Assembly: GCA_048594725.1 (NCBI GenBank)
Contig: JBMDXA010000164.1
Coordinates: 4,107 to 68,106 of the forward strand
Direction of reading: 5' to 3'
DNA: 64,000 nucleotides
DNA from: JAFDZV01 sp048594725
GTDB lineage: Bacteria; Bacteroidota; Ignavibacteria; OLB7
The position numbers and the translations under genes were made by a program. Shown here one piece after another: positions 33,729 to 43,931 of the stretch (the first letter of the stretch is position 1; each line of letters begins with the position of its first letter). The notes beneath the pieces were generated by a model. It was not told the origin of the DNA. It was given only the letters and a program-made list of their open reading frames with translations, and did not search any database.

Positions 33729-36700
33729 ATGATACGCGTTCTACTCTGTCTGGTACTTCTCTCCCTTGCCGGTATGGCCGCCCCCGCATATGCACAACCG
33801 GGGCCGAGCGGGCACAAGGAAGCATTGACCACGCTCTTCCAGCTCCTCTCTCCGGATGAAACGGGGGTACGCTTCGCCGATATCATCACCGAGAACGAGC
33901 TGCTCAACGGCGTCAACAACATCAACTCCTATAACGGGAGCGGTGTGGCCGCCGGAGATATCAACGGCGACGGGCTTCCCGATCTCTTCTTCTGCGCCAC
34001 CTCCGTCGGCAACAGGCTCTATATCAACAAGGGGAATTTCACCTTCGAGGATGCCACTGAGCGATCCGGCCTGGCCGATTCCGGCTACATCCGCCGGGGA
34101 GCCGTGATGGTGGATATCGATGCCGACGGCGATCTCGATCTCTACGTCTGCCGCATCGAGGCCCCCAACAAACTCTATCTCAACGACGGCAGGGGAAACT
34201 TCACCGACAGGGCGAAGGAGTTCGGGCTGGACGCCAGCGACTTCAGCACCCAGGCGAATTTCTTCGACTACGACGGCGATGGCGATCTCGATATGTATCT
34301 GGCCGTCAACGGCAGGACCGTCGATGGAAGCTGGACCCGCTCCGGCAACCCCGACCGCCTCTATCGCAACAACGGCAACAACTCCTTTACCGATGTAAGC
34401 ACCCAGGCAGGCATCGCCGATACCGCCTACGCTCACAGCGTCACCATCTCCGACCTCAACGGCGACGGCCGCCCCGACATCTTCGTCGCCAACGATTTCG
34501 AGGCACGCGACATCTGCTATATCAACAACGGGAACGGTACCTTCACCGACAAGGTTGGCTCCATGCTCCGCCACTACAGCACCTCCACGATGGGGAGCGA
34601 TATCGCCGATTACAACAACGACGGCCTGCCCGATATCTTCAGCCTGGATATGATCCCGGAGGATCACGTCCGCGAGCTTGCGCTCTCGCAGAGCCTCTCG
34701 GTGCTCAGCCCCATCTTCGACTCGGCACAGGTGCCCAGAAACATGCTCCAGCTGAATCGCGGCGGCGGGATCTTCAGCGAGATAGCGCAGCTTGCAGGCA
34801 TCAGCTCCACCGACTGGAGCTGGGCGGTGCTCGTGGCCGACTTCGATAACGACGGCCTGAAGGATGCGTTCGTCGCCAACGGTATCAAACGCGATCTCAC
34901 TTCGCGCGATGCCTCCTACCGTGTGATGCTGGTGGAGCCGGGCGATGAGGTCTATACCAACCCTACCGAAACCCAGTTGCGGCAACGGATGCTGAAGGTG
35001 GCGCAACGCTATCCTTCGGTGCCGGTGCCCAACTACGGGTTCCGGAACAATGGCGATCTCACCTTCTCCAACGTCAGCGATGCCTGGGGGCTGGATCAGC
35101 CATCCTTCTCGCACGGCTCGGTCTATATCGATCTGGATCTCGATGGCGATCTGGATCTGGTGACCAACAATGTGGATGCCCCCGCATTCATCTACCGCAA
35201 CATGGCGCGCGAGGAGGGAAGGGGAAATTATCTCCGCGTGCAGCTCGAAGGGATGGGGAAGAATCCCGCCGCCTACGGCGCCCGCGTGTCGATACGGACC
35301 GGCGATCGCCAGCAGATGCTGGAACACTACCCGGTGCGCGGCTATCTCGGCTCGGTGGACCAGACGCTCCACTTCGGGCTCGGGGCCGCCTCGTCGGTAG
35401 ATGAGATCACCGTGCGCTGGCCCGATGGCAAGGTGCAGACGGTGAAGAATATCGCGGCCAACCAGACGCTGAAGCTCTCGCAGAAGAACGCCGCGGGGTC
35501 GCGCGAGAAGGCCAAAGCGGCCAGGGGATTGTTCGCCCTCGCCGACACCGCGAAGACCATCGCATACCGTCATCGCGAGAACATCTTCGACGACCTGAAG
35601 CGCGAGCGCATCCTCCCCCGCCGCCTCTCGCAGAACGGGCCGGGCATGGCCGTCGGCGACGTCAATGCGGACGGGCTCGACGACATCTTCATCGGCGGCG
35701 CGCTGGGCGAGGCCGGAGCCCTCTTCATCCAGCAGAGCAATGGCCGGTTCCTCCGCTCCTCCGATTCCGCGATCTTCCGCGCCGATGCCGCCAGCGAGGA
35801 TATGGGGGCGATCTTCTTCGATGCCGACGGCGACCGCGATCTTGACCTGTATGTGGTAAGCGGCGGCAACGAGACCCCCGAAGGGGCCGCTCCGTTGCAG
35901 GACCGGCTCTATATCAACAACGGCAAGGGAGTGTTCAGCAAGAGCGCCAATGCCATCCCGGCCGATGCCACCAGTGGCTCCTGCGTGGTGGCCGGCGACT
36001 ACGACCGCGACGGCGACCTGGACCTGTTCGTAGGCGGCAGGCTGGTGCCCGGCAAGTATCCGATGCCGACCCGAAGCTACATCCTCCGCAACGACGGAGG
36101 CCGCTTCAGCGATGTCACCGAACAGGTTGCGCCGGAGCTGATGAAGGCCGGCATGGTCTGCGCGGCAATCTGGAGCGATCATGACAACGATGGTGATCTC
36201 GATCTTCTCATCGCCGGCGAATGGATGCCGGTGCGCGTGCTGGACAACAACGGGGGACGTTTCGCAACACGGCAGAATACCGGCATCGACTCGGCCAGCG
36301 GCTGGTGGAACAGCCTCGTGGCGGGTGATTTCGACAACGACGGCGATATCGATTATGTGGCCGGAAACCTGGGCCACAACTGGCGCTACAGGGCCTCGCC
36401 GGAGTATCCGATAGAGATGTACAGCTTCGATTTCGACGGCAATGGCTCGCTGGACGGCGTGCTGGCCTACAACGACAGGAAGTACGGCAAGCTGTTCCCG
36501 GTGGTGGACCGCGACAGGATGTCGATGCAGATCCCATCCACCCAGGCGAAGTTCAACACCTTCACCAGCTATGCGCAGGCCACCATCCAGGAGATGTATC
36601 CCGCCGAGAAGCTGAAGGCCGCCTATCATACCACGGTGAACCGCTTCACCACCAGCTATATCGAGAACCTGGGAGGGGGCCGCTTTGCCATGCACGACCT

Positions 36701-37238
36701 CCCGCTGATGGCGCAGCTCTCCCCCACGTTCGGTCTGCTGGCCGATGACTACAACGCCGACGGCAATCTGGATCTGTTCATGTCCGGCAATTTCTACGAC
36801 GGCCCGGAGCCGATGCTCACCCGCTACGACGCAAGCTGCGGACTGGTGATGCTGGGCGATGGAAAGGGAGGCTTTACCCCGCTTACCCCGGAGCAGAGCG
36901 GCGTGGTGGCCCGCGCCGATGCGCGCGGCGCTGCGGCGGTGCGTATCGGCAAGGGAGGAAACAGCGCGCTCTGCAACATGGTGCTCAACAACGGCGGATG
37001 GGTGCAGTCGTTCAGACTGGAAGGGAACTCCGGGAAGATGCGCTTCTTCACGCTCGATCCCTCGGTAACCGCCACCCACGGCGTGCTGGCGATGAAGGAC
37101 GGCACGAAACGGCGCCACGAGTTCTCGGTAGGCTCCGGCTATCTCACCCAGAACTCGCAGACCATCGTGATACCGGCGTCGGCCGCATCGCTGACGCTGT
37201 TCAACGGGGACCAACAGGTGAAGAGTGTGACGTTCTAG
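33729..37238 (+). CDS. Secreted VCBS/FG-GAP repeat protein with ASPIC/UnbV domain (1169 aa)
   Basis: The signal peptide MIRVLLCLVLLSLAGMAAPA, ending YAQ, was chosen as start (ATG 33729); the frame is open back to 33582 without signal-like sequence. About 14 calcium-binding blade motifs of the D-x-[DN]-x-D-G-x-x-D type are seen (for example DINGDGLPDLFF, DYDGDGDLDMYL, DFDNDGLKDAFV, DHDNDGDLDLLI), predicting two beta-propellers. Between them, around residues 500-590, lies an ASPIC/UnbV domain (YGARVSIRTGDRQ, GYLGSVDQTLHFGLG, VDEITVRWPDG). Such CRTAC1-like proteins are common in Bacteroidota and act at the cell surface, probably in adhesion or polymer binding. No T9SS sorting domain is apparent at the C-terminus. 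Confidence 0.88.
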   Translation: MIRVLLCLVLLSLAGMAAPAYAQPGPSGHKEALTTLFQLLSPDETGVRFADIITENELLNGVNNINSYNGSGVAAGDINGDGLPDLFFCATSVGNRLYINKGNFTFEDATERSGLADSGYIRRGAVMVDIDADGDLDLYVCRIEAPNKLYLNDGRGNFTDRAKEFGLDASDFSTQANFFDYDGDGDLDMYLAVNGRTVDGSWTRSGNPDRLYRNNGNNSFTDVSTQAGIADTAYAHSVTISDLNGDGRPDIFVANDFEARDICYINNGNGTFTDKVGSMLRHYSTSTMGSDIADYNNDGLPDIFSLDMIPEDHVRELALSQSLSVLSPIFDSAQVPRNMLQLNRGGGIFSEIAQLAGISSTDWSWAVLVADFDNDGLKDAFVANGIKRDLTSRDASYRVMLVEPGDEVYTNPTETQLRQRMLKVAQRYPSVPVPNYGFRNNGDLTFSNVSDAWGLDQPSFSHGSVYIDLDLDGDLDLVTNNVDAPAFIYRNMAREEGRGNYLRVQLEGMGKNPAAYGARVSIRTGDRQQMLEHYPVRGYLGSVDQTLHFGLGAASSVDEITVRWPDGKVQTVKNIAANQTLKLSQKNAAGSREKAKAARGLFALADTAKTIAYRHRENIFDDLKRERILPRRLSQNGPGMAVGDVNADGLDDIFIGGALGEAGALFIQQSNGRFLRSSDSAIFRADAASEDMGAIFFDADGDRDLDLYVVSGGNETPEGAAPLQDRLYINNGKGVFSKSANAIPADATSGSCVVAGDYDRDGDLDLFVGGRLVPGKYPMPTRSYILRNDGGRFSDVTEQVAPELMKAGMVCAAIWSDHDNDGDLDLLIAGEWMPVRVLDNNGGRFATRQNTGIDSASGWWNSLVAGDFDNDGDIDYVAGNLGHNWRYRASPEYPIEMYSFDFDGNGSLDGVLAYNDRKYGKLFPVVDRDRMSMQIPSTQAKFNTFTSYAQATIQEMYPAEKLKAAYHTTVNRFTTSYIENLGGGRFAMHDLPLMAQLSPTFGLLADDYNADGNLDLFMSGNFYDGPEPMLTRYDASCGLVMLGDGKGGFTPLTPEQSGVVARADARGAAAVRIGKGGNSALCNMVLNNGGWVQSFRLEGNSGKMRFFTLDPSVTATHGVLAMKDGTKRRHEFSVGSGYLTQNSQTIVIPASAASLTLFNGDQQVKSVTF

Positions 37239-37372
37239 ACCGGCAGTGAAAACATCTTCCATCCTGAAGATGACGGAGGTGCTTGCATCTTCCCGCCGGC
37301 ATACCTCCGGCAGTAAGCATACCGAACCTGCTTCAGAGGGAGATCGCTCCAACCCATCCCAGAGGAATATGT

Positions 37373-37759
37373 ATGAATCGTGTAACCGGAATCGGCGGCA
37401 TCTTTTTCAAGGCAAGGAACCCGGAGACCCTTCGCGAGTGGTATCGCAAGCACCTCGGCATCGGCGACGAGACCTGGGGAGGTGAAATCTTCCGCTGGCA
37501 AAGCCCGGAGAATCCTGCAGGAGAAGGAAGCACCGTATGGACGATCTTCGATGATGCACCCGGGCATTTCGCTCCCAGCACCTCGGCGTTTATGATAAAC
37601 TACCGCGTGGAGGATCTGCACGGGGTGCTGGCCGCGCTTCGAGCCGAGGGCTGCGACGTCGATGAGAAGGTGGATGAATCCGAGTATGGAAAGTTCGGAT
37701 GGGTGATGGACCCGGAGGGCAACCGCATAGAACTGTGGCAGCCCCCCGCGGGCCAGTGA
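37373..37759 (+). CDS. VOC (glyoxalase/bleomycin-resistance) family protein (128 aa)
   Basis: A single vicinal-oxygen-chelate fold: opening VTGIGGIFFKARNPETLREW plus YRKHLGI, and ending FGWVMDPEGNRIELWQPP, the classic second half with the Glu metal ligand. ATG 37373 is preceded by AGAGG at good spacing; the earlier in-frame start (37283) lacks support. Size fits a dimeric VOC protein; the substrate is unknown. A strong bidirectional terminator follows 66 bp downstream. Confidence 0.88.
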   Translation: MNRVTGIGGIFFKARNPETLREWYRKHLGIGDETWGGEIFRWQSPENPAGEGSTVWTIFDDAPGHFAPSTSAFMINYRVEDLHGVLAALRAEGCDVDEKVDESEYGKFGWVMDPEGNRIELWQPPAGQ

Positions 37760-37825
37760 CGGCCTGGAGAGCGTCTGTCAGGATGCTCGCTCGGGCCGCT
37801 CATGAAGACGGCAGGGCAGATAGAA

Positions 37826-37863
37826 AAAATCCCCGGCATCCGTTCAGGAGCCGGGGATTTTTA
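37826..37863. terminator. Bidirectional Rho-independent terminator
   Basis: AAAATCCCCGGC (37826-37837) and GCCGGGGATTTT (37850-37861), 12 bp perfect. The A-run on the left and T-run on the right make it work on both strands. It lies between the convergent VOC gene and the minus-strand ASH/T9SS gene. Confidence 0.9.
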
Positions 37864-37913
37864 TTTGCGGGAACGATGGGCGCGGAAGTGATTCCGCACG
37901 CAGCCCGGTTCAG

Positions 37914-40900
37914 CTACTCCACCACCACGATCCGTACGGTGGTGCGGCCGGCCGGTGTATCCAGCACCGCCTGGTAGACGCCGGACGAAAGGTTATAGCT
38001 CCCGATCGGTATGCGCCGCGTGCCGGCACCGAGATCCTCATCCAGAAGCATCGCCGCCGGATTGCCGAACCCATCGTAGAGGAACAGCCGCGCGCGCGAT
38101 GGCTCCGGCATATACAGAAGCAGCTCCCCATCCCCCTTCAGCGGCTGGCGCGAGGCTCGCAGCACCGGCCCGGCCACCGTCACGTAGCGCAGATCTATCG
38201 CGCAATACTCCGCAAGCAGAAGCCCGTCGTGCACCTGGAGATCGTGCCATCCTCCGGCAAATTCGCCGAGCGAAAGATCGAGCGGCGTACGATCCTTATC
38301 CCCCAGCAGCACATCGAGCGAAAGCTCGGCCAGCGTGCTCTCCTCCCGCAGATCGCCGGGAGAAGCTACGGTGGTCACCGTCACGCCCGCGCCGGAGGGA
38401 TTCACCACAGCCGGCGTTGCAAGCCCCGCTATCATCCCCCCAACCGGCGGGACCGCCAGGAACCGCACCAGGCGCCGGTCATGGCCGATGCTGAAGTTCA
38501 TCGCCTGATAGCCCGACTCGTTCAGCAGCCGCGCCACCTCGGCCGGAGCCAGGCCGACCGCATCGATGCGAACCGGCACACGCACCACCTCGCCGATATT
38601 CGCCCGCATGGTATCGATACCGATGCTGCCGCAGATCACGCCGGCACCGGCAATACGGATCACCGTATCCCCGGGCACGAACGCCTCGCCGTCGCTGGTG
38701 AACTGGAGATCCACCCCGAAGCGCCCCAGCAGCTCCGGCTCTATCTGAAGCCTCACAAGGCGGGAGGAATCGGCCGGGATCGTGACCGGAAGCCCGGCCG
38801 CGATAACCCCGGCGCGGCCGGATGTTTCCCGCAGCAGCACGCCGGTCACCGTCAGCGGCGCATTGCCCAGATTGCGCAGCACCACCGCGGTATCGGTCGT
38901 TCCGCCGGCGCAGATCCGCCCCAGCTCGTAGAGCCTGCGCGGGGCATCGATCACCGGCATCACCCCGCGTCCCTGGAGCTCCACCGGAACTGGCAGCGAG
39001 CAGCTTGCATCCGGACTGGTCTCGATCTGAAGCACGGCCCGGCGCGTCTCCAGATCCGCCGGGGAGAAGGTGATATCCACATCGAGCGTAGCGCCGGGAG
39101 CCAGCCACACCGGCATGGTCTGGCCGCCGGGAAGCGTATAGGAATATTCGGCATCGTTCGCGCCGGCAAGGCGTATCCTTCTGATCTCCACACCGGCAGT
39201 TCCGGCCGAAGAGATCGTCAGGCGTTTGGGGGCGCTGCTGGTACCACGGCGCACATCGCCATACTCCACGGCCGCATCATGCACCAGCAGCCGCGAGGCC
39301 ACTATCGTCTGTACGCTCACGGTCTGCTCGCCGGCATCGGCCGAGAGCACGCGGATGTTGGCGGTGTACTCGCCGGGAGTATCGAAACGCCCCTCGGTGA
39401 AGATGTAGCGGCTGCTCTTCGGCGGGACGATGAAGCCCCCCGGCGCATCCACCGTGAAGCCGCCGTTGTCGCTCGTCACCGAGCGTATCACCACCGGGCA
39501 GGCGGTGGGATTATCCACCGGAATCCGCGCAGTGAAGCGCTCTCCGGGGCAGAGCGTATCGGCCGAAGGAGGCGGAGCGCTCACCTGGAAGGCCGGCACA
39601 TCGCCGCGTCCCCGCACCACCAGGGTATCGGCGAACGGGAAGGCATCGCTCCGGATGATGAACCGCGCCTCGGCAGGCCCCGGAAGCCAGGGAGCGAAGC
39701 GGACGATGACGCGCCCATCGCGGCCGCGCAGGATGGACAGAGGAAACTCGGCATCGTTCTCCACGGAGAACTGCGCGGCCGCATCGTTCTCGAACGTGTA
39801 GTCGTCGCGGATCACAAGCTCGCAGCCGCCGATGTTGGAGATATCCCAGTCGCGCGCGACGGTATCGCCCACGCAGACCGCGCCCAGATCGAGCGTATCG
39901 GTAGCCTCGGCAAACGAGAACTCCGCGGCCCGGCTGATACCGCTCAACGCGGCTGTATCGCTGGTGGTGATCGTTACGGGGAGATCGAACGTATCCAGCC
40001 CGCTCTGCGCAACCGATACCCGCAGCCCGGCACGGCTTGCAAGGCCGAGCGCTCCTGCGGTGTAGCGCACACGATAGGTCACCTCGCCATTGGCGGGAAT
40101 GCGTGTGGGCAGCGGCGGGAGGATCTCGAACTGCGCGATATCCGCAGGCGCCCCCACGAGGACCGCCACCGGATCGAGATCGAGGCAGCGGGTTCCGTCC
40201 AGCCGCACGGTCACATCCATCGTATCGGAGAGACCGGGGCAGAGCGGCGCAAACGCCAGCGGCTCGGCCTCGATACGCCCCAGCAGCCCCGGCACCGTGA
40301 TGCAGACCGTATCGCGAATCAGCGTATCGGCCGGATCGGACACCAGCGCTATCGGAACGCTGAAGGTCTTGCTCCAGAGCCTCGGCTCCGCATAGAAGGT
40401 GAGATTGGCAACGCCGGTGGCATCGGGAGCGAGCGTTCCCGGTATCACCCCGGCCGCCTGCGCCCGCACCGAAAGCCCCGCCGGAACCGACGGCACCACC
40501 ACGCGCGCTCCGGCCAGCGGAGCCGCGCTGCCGTTGGTAACCAGATAAAGCGACTGGAGCGAATCCGGCGCGTATGGATGATAGAGAGGATCATTGCAAT
40601 CGGCCTGCATCAGCGTATCGAAGCCGAGGCAGCCGTTCCCCCCGCCGATCCCGCCACCGCCGCCGAGCGCTATCCCTCCCCCGCCGCCGCCACCACCGCC
40701 GAACACCACATCGAGCGAATCGACGATGCCGATCTCGGTGGATGCCAGCAGGCGCCGGGTTCCGGCGGGCATGTTCTGCTGCTTCCAGAGAAGCAGGATG
40801 GCGCTGTCGGTATATTCGAAATCGAACGCGCGGCGCTCGTCCCACTGCGCCAGCGCAAGCCCCACGGCACCGGCAACGGCGGTGTTGTCCTTCCAGTTGC

Positions 40901-41666
40901 CGAAGAGGAAATAATCGGGCTCGATCAGTTCGGGAGCGCGGAGATTGCCGCGCGCGGTGAGCCCCGGGGCGATGGGAGTTCCTTCAAGCCCAAGCCAGAA
41001 CTCCGGCATGCCGGGAGCTACGGCGGCATCGAACTCGGTTTCAGTGGTCTGGTAGCCGAACGATGAGATGATAGGCGCGCGATCGTTATCGCCGATCTTG
41101 GTATCGATCAGCATCAGCACTCCCACCGAGTGCGGGGCCGTGGAGCCGATCACCTCCGCCGAAAGCCGTATAAAGCCGCCGCTCGGCCGCTTCACCGGCT
41201 GCATCGAGAAGAGGAACCGCACGGTATCGCCGGCCGGCATCACGCCGTACATGGTGGCGTTGATCCTGGGGCGCCCGGCCAGCGTATCGCGGAAAAGCCC
41301 CGTCACCTTCACCGGATTGGGCGGCGGCGTCTCGCGCGTGACCGGATCGAGCTCGTACGGCAGATGAAAGATCACATCGTCCACCTTGAAATGGATATGC
41401 GACGTATAGTTCACCGGGCGCCCGCCGCTGCCATCCTCCTGATAGATCAGCGTCTTGTCCTCGCCGGTATAGCGGGTAGAGACCGAGAAGTGGCCGTTGG
41501 CGAGAAGGACCGCCGTAAGATCGTACGGCGGCAGCGCGCGGGCGATGCTCAGGCTGGACTGCGCCGCCAGCGGCGAGCCTCCAAGCATCAGCAGCATCAG
41601 GGCGGCGGCTACTCCGGCAAGGGACCGGCCGGCCGCCGTTATCGTTCGTGGAATTCTCTCTCTCAT
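37914..41666 (-). CDS. Large secreted ASH/choice-of-anchor-D protein with T9SS sorting domain (1250 aa)
   Basis: The signal peptide (MRERIPRTITAAGRSLAGVA, ending SPLAAQ) begins at ATG 41666, which overlaps the stop of the upstream OmpA-like gene as ATGA; the two are translationally coupled. The middle is a series of Ig-like repeats of the ASH/choice-of-anchor-D kind, each with phrases such as LDLGAVCVGDTVARDWDISN, YELGRICAGGTTDTAVVLRN and YGDVRRGTSS. A Gly-rich stretch (FGGGGGGGGG) lies at about residue 310. The last ~75 residues (GELLLYMPEPSRARLFLYDG, then SGVYQAVLDTPAGRTTVRIV) are a type A T9SS C-terminal sorting signal, so the protein should cross the outer membrane and be anchored or released there. 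Function is structural or adhesive by inference. Confidence 0.88.
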   Translation of the reverse strand: MRERIPRTITAAGRSLAGVAAALMLLMLGGSPLAAQSSLSIARALPPYDLTAVLLANGHFSVSTRYTGEDKTLIYQEDGSGGRPVNYTSHIHFKVDDVIFHLPYELDPVTRETPPPNPVKVTGLFRDTLAGRPRINATMYGVMPAGDTVRFLFSMQPVKRPSGGFIRLSAEVIGSTAPHSVGVLMLIDTKIGDNDRAPIISSFGYQTTETEFDAAVAPGMPEFWLGLEGTPIAPGLTARGNLRAPELIEPDYFLFGNWKDNTAVAGAVGLALAQWDERRAFDFEYTDSAILLLWKQQNMPAGTRRLLASTEIGIVDSLDVVFGGGGGGGGGIALGGGGGIGGGNGCLGFDTLMQADCNDPLYHPYAPDSLQSLYLVTNGSAAPLAGARVVVPSVPAGLSVRAQAAGVIPGTLAPDATGVANLTFYAEPRLWSKTFSVPIALVSDPADTLIRDTVCITVPGLLGRIEAEPLAFAPLCPGLSDTMDVTVRLDGTRCLDLDPVAVLVGAPADIAQFEILPPLPTRIPANGEVTYRVRYTAGALGLASRAGLRVSVAQSGLDTFDLPVTITTSDTAALSGISRAAEFSFAEATDTLDLGAVCVGDTVARDWDISNIGGCELVIRDDYTFENDAAAQFSVENDAEFPLSILRGRDGRVIVRFAPWLPGPAEARFIIRSDAFPFADTLVVRGRGDVPAFQVSAPPPSADTLCPGERFTARIPVDNPTACPVVIRSVTSDNGGFTVDAPGGFIVPPKSSRYIFTEGRFDTPGEYTANIRVLSADAGEQTVSVQTIVASRLLVHDAAVEYGDVRRGTSSAPKRLTISSAGTAGVEIRRIRLAGANDAEYSYTLPGGQTMPVWLAPGATLDVDITFSPADLETRRAVLQIETSPDASCSLPVPVELQGRGVMPVIDAPRRLYELGRICAGGTTDTAVVLRNLGNAPLTVTGVLLRETSGRAGVIAAGLPVTIPADSSRLVRLQIEPELLGRFGVDLQFTSDGEAFVPGDTVIRIAGAGVICGSIGIDTMRANIGEVVRVPVRIDAVGLAPAEVARLLNESGYQAMNFSIGHDRRLVRFLAVPPVGGMIAGLATPAVVNPSGAGVTVTTVASPGDLREESTLAELSLDVLLGDKDRTPLDLSLGEFAGGWHDLQVHDGLLLAEYCAIDLRYVTVAGPVLRASRQPLKGDGELLLYMPEPSRARLFLYDGFGNPAAMLLDEDLGAGTRRIPIGSYNLSSGVYQAVLDTPAGRTTVRIVVVE

Positions 41667-43690
41667 CACGGTGTCTCCTCCAGCGGAGTAGCGATCTCCA
41701 CCACCACCGTCCTGTTGTACATACGCCCTTCCGGCAGATCGTTGTTGTAGATCAGCCGCTCGCCGGCCCCCTCGGCGGCCATCCGCTCCGGCACGATGCG
41801 GGAGCGCACCTGGGCCGACATCGCCTCGGCACGGCGGGCCGACAGCTCGCGGTTGTAGGCTTCCTCGCCGATGCGGTCGGTAAGACCGGTGATGCCCACC
41901 GAGGAGCTGGTGCGCATGCGGCCGTGGATCAGGTCCACCACCGGCCGGTTGAAATCGCTGATGCGGGGCGTATCGAAATCGAAGAAGATCAGGTTGTATC
42001 GCTCCAGCAGCGAGTCGCTGACGATCTCCCCGTTCAGGCGGCGCGAGCGGAAGCTCCGGCGCACCGGGACGGCGCGTTCGGTACGTACGGTTCCGCCATC
42101 GGCGGTGCGGGCCTCCAGCCGGGCCGTTACGCTCCCCTCGGTCGATCCCGCAGGAAGCATCGCATCCACCGAGCGGGCCGCCACCGGCCACGGAATCTCC
42201 GCCGGCACCGTTCCGGTTCCATCCTGCCGCCACACTTCGGCCCCGCCGGGAGCTGCAAGCGTCAGACTCCAGGAGGTCACCGATTCACCGAACTGCATCT
42301 GCGGCTGGAAGATCACGGCGGCCGGATCGATACGGCGCGCGGCATCGCGGCGGGTAACCGGGGCAAGGATTCTCGGATCGTTCGAACTGATCTCGGCGCG
42401 GCGGTTCTCCTCGCGCCCATCGGCCACCGTGCGATTGGAGACCTGCTCCGGCAGCACCCGCGTGCGGGAGGAGATGCGCTCCGGGGCGATGCCCCACACC
42501 GAGGTAAGATACTCCTTGACGGCGGCGGCGCGAGCGGAGGAAAGAGCATCGGTGGCGCCCACATCATCGAGCGGCTCGCGGTTGCCGGTAAGAGCGATAG
42601 TCGCTTCCGGGTAGCTCCTCATGCGGCTGCCGACGATATCCAGCAGATGATGATAGACCTCCAGGGTGGAATCGCGCAGCGTGTGCTCGCTGAATCCGGA
42701 GGTGACGCCGGATGCGATCTGCCGGTAGCGGGCCGGGATCTCCGCGCTGTTCGCAGCGAAGAAGACGTAGGGAAGAAGCGGTATCACTTCGGAGCTCTGA
42801 TCCTCCGTCACCAGCACCTCGGCATACTTCAGGCGCGATCCGTCCGGCTCCTGGTTCACCGCGTTCATCATCGCCAGCGGCTGCGGCGCGGGCATATCCG
42901 GACGGAGCGTATCCACCCGCTCCCCTCCGAACACGTAGCGGAGCGAAACTCCGGCGCTTACCACATCGGCCTTCCAGTCGAAGGTGGAGAGAACATCGGT
43001 AAAGGCGCGCGAGTAGCTCACCTCCGGGTTCAGCACGAATCGATCCGAGAGGAAGATATCCGCCCCCAGCGCGGCCGTGCCGGCCACCCGGAACTCGCGC
43101 CGCGTGTTGAGCGTTCCCTGCTCGTCGAAATTTCCGGCGATGATGTTGCGCGTGGTCTCCCCGTTCTGGAACCGCACCCCCTGCGGGGAAAGGATATGCT
43201 CCTCCTGCTCGTAGGCGGCGCGGGCGGCATAACCCACGCTCGGCCCGGCGGCCAGATAGAAGGGACCGGCGAAGCGCCAGCGCGCCATCACATCCAGCAT
43301 CAGATAGTCGAGCGCGGTCTCCAGCGTGTTCTCGGTCTCCAGCGGAACCACGGTATTGTCATCAACCGCAACGCGCACCGGATAGGGATTCGGCGCGGTG
43401 AAATCGCCATCACCCTTCCAGTAATAGAGCCTGGGAGCCAGCGCGAAAGCGTCCGAGAAGGGGACGAGCATGGAATATCCGGCCTGCCATCCGAGCGTTT
43501 GCGAATCTTCGAACGTTCCGCATTCGAGAACGCCATCGTAGGAGGAGAAGGCCCCGGTGTGAATGTTCATGGTGCCGGCAAGGGTGGCGCCGGCCTGAAG
43601 GCGCTCCGTTCTGGAAGGCTCCTCCGGCTTCTGCTGCGCGAATGCCGCCGGTGCGGCTACCAGAAGCGCTATGGCGAGATGATATTTCAT
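41666..43690 (-). CDS. OmpA-family outer-membrane/peptidoglycan-binding protein with two OmpA-like domains (674 aa)
   Basis: The signal peptide MKYHLAIALLVAAPAAFAQQ starts at ATG 43690; the upstream in-frame sequence to 43942 is not signal-like. An N-terminal beta-barrel-like region (residues about 30-255) has alternating aromatic strands such as WQAGYSMLVPFSDAFALAPR. A first OmpA-like domain (about 285-420; SSARAAAVKEYLTSVWGI, NRRAEISSN) and a second at the C-terminus (about 570-665; FFDFDTPRISDFNRPVVDLI, ELSARRAEAMSAQVR, NRTVVVEI) follow. OmpA domains bind diaminopimelate in peptidoglycan. The stop overlaps the ATG of the ASH/T9SS gene. This is the middle gene of a three-gene surface cluster; it may tether the secreted partners. 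Confidence 0.87.
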   Translation of the reverse strand: MKYHLAIALLVAAPAAFAQQKPEEPSRTERLQAGATLAGTMNIHTGAFSSYDGVLECGTFEDSQTLGWQAGYSMLVPFSDAFALAPRLYYWKGDGDFTAPNPYPVRVAVDDNTVVPLETENTLETALDYLMLDVMARWRFAGPFYLAAGPSVGYAARAAYEQEEHILSPQGVRFQNGETTRNIIAGNFDEQGTLNTRREFRVAGTAALGADIFLSDRFVLNPEVSYSRAFTDVLSTFDWKADVVSAGVSLRYVFGGERVDTLRPDMPAPQPLAMMNAVNQEPDGSRLKYAEVLVTEDQSSEVIPLLPYVFFAANSAEIPARYRQIASGVTSGFSEHTLRDSTLEVYHHLLDIVGSRMRSYPEATIALTGNREPLDDVGATDALSSARAAAVKEYLTSVWGIAPERISSRTRVLPEQVSNRTVADGREENRRAEISSNDPRILAPVTRRDAARRIDPAAVIFQPQMQFGESVTSWSLTLAAPGGAEVWRQDGTGTVPAEIPWPVAARSVDAMLPAGSTEGSVTARLEARTADGGTVRTERAVPVRRSFRSRRLNGEIVSDSLLERYNLIFFDFDTPRISDFNRPVVDLIHGRMRTSSSVGITGLTDRIGEEAYNRELSARRAEAMSAQVRSRIVPERMAAEGAGERLIYNNDLPEGRMYNRTVVVEIATPLEETP

Positions 43691-43931
43691 ATCCTGTTCG
43701 GTTGACGATTTCAGATGTTCGATTGAGCGGGAAGTCACGCCGGAGCGCCGCCGGAGCGGCCCCGCGTACAGGTTCCCGGAGTTCATACGTATCGGACCAG
43801 GTATCACATAGTCTGCTTCCGGCGGCGCCATCTCCGGCCATCGGATGGGATGATGATGGCAGCCGCATCGGAAGATTCTCTTGCAGTCCCTCAGGAGCCC
43901 ATCAGGGGGCAGCCGTTGCGGGGAGGAGGCG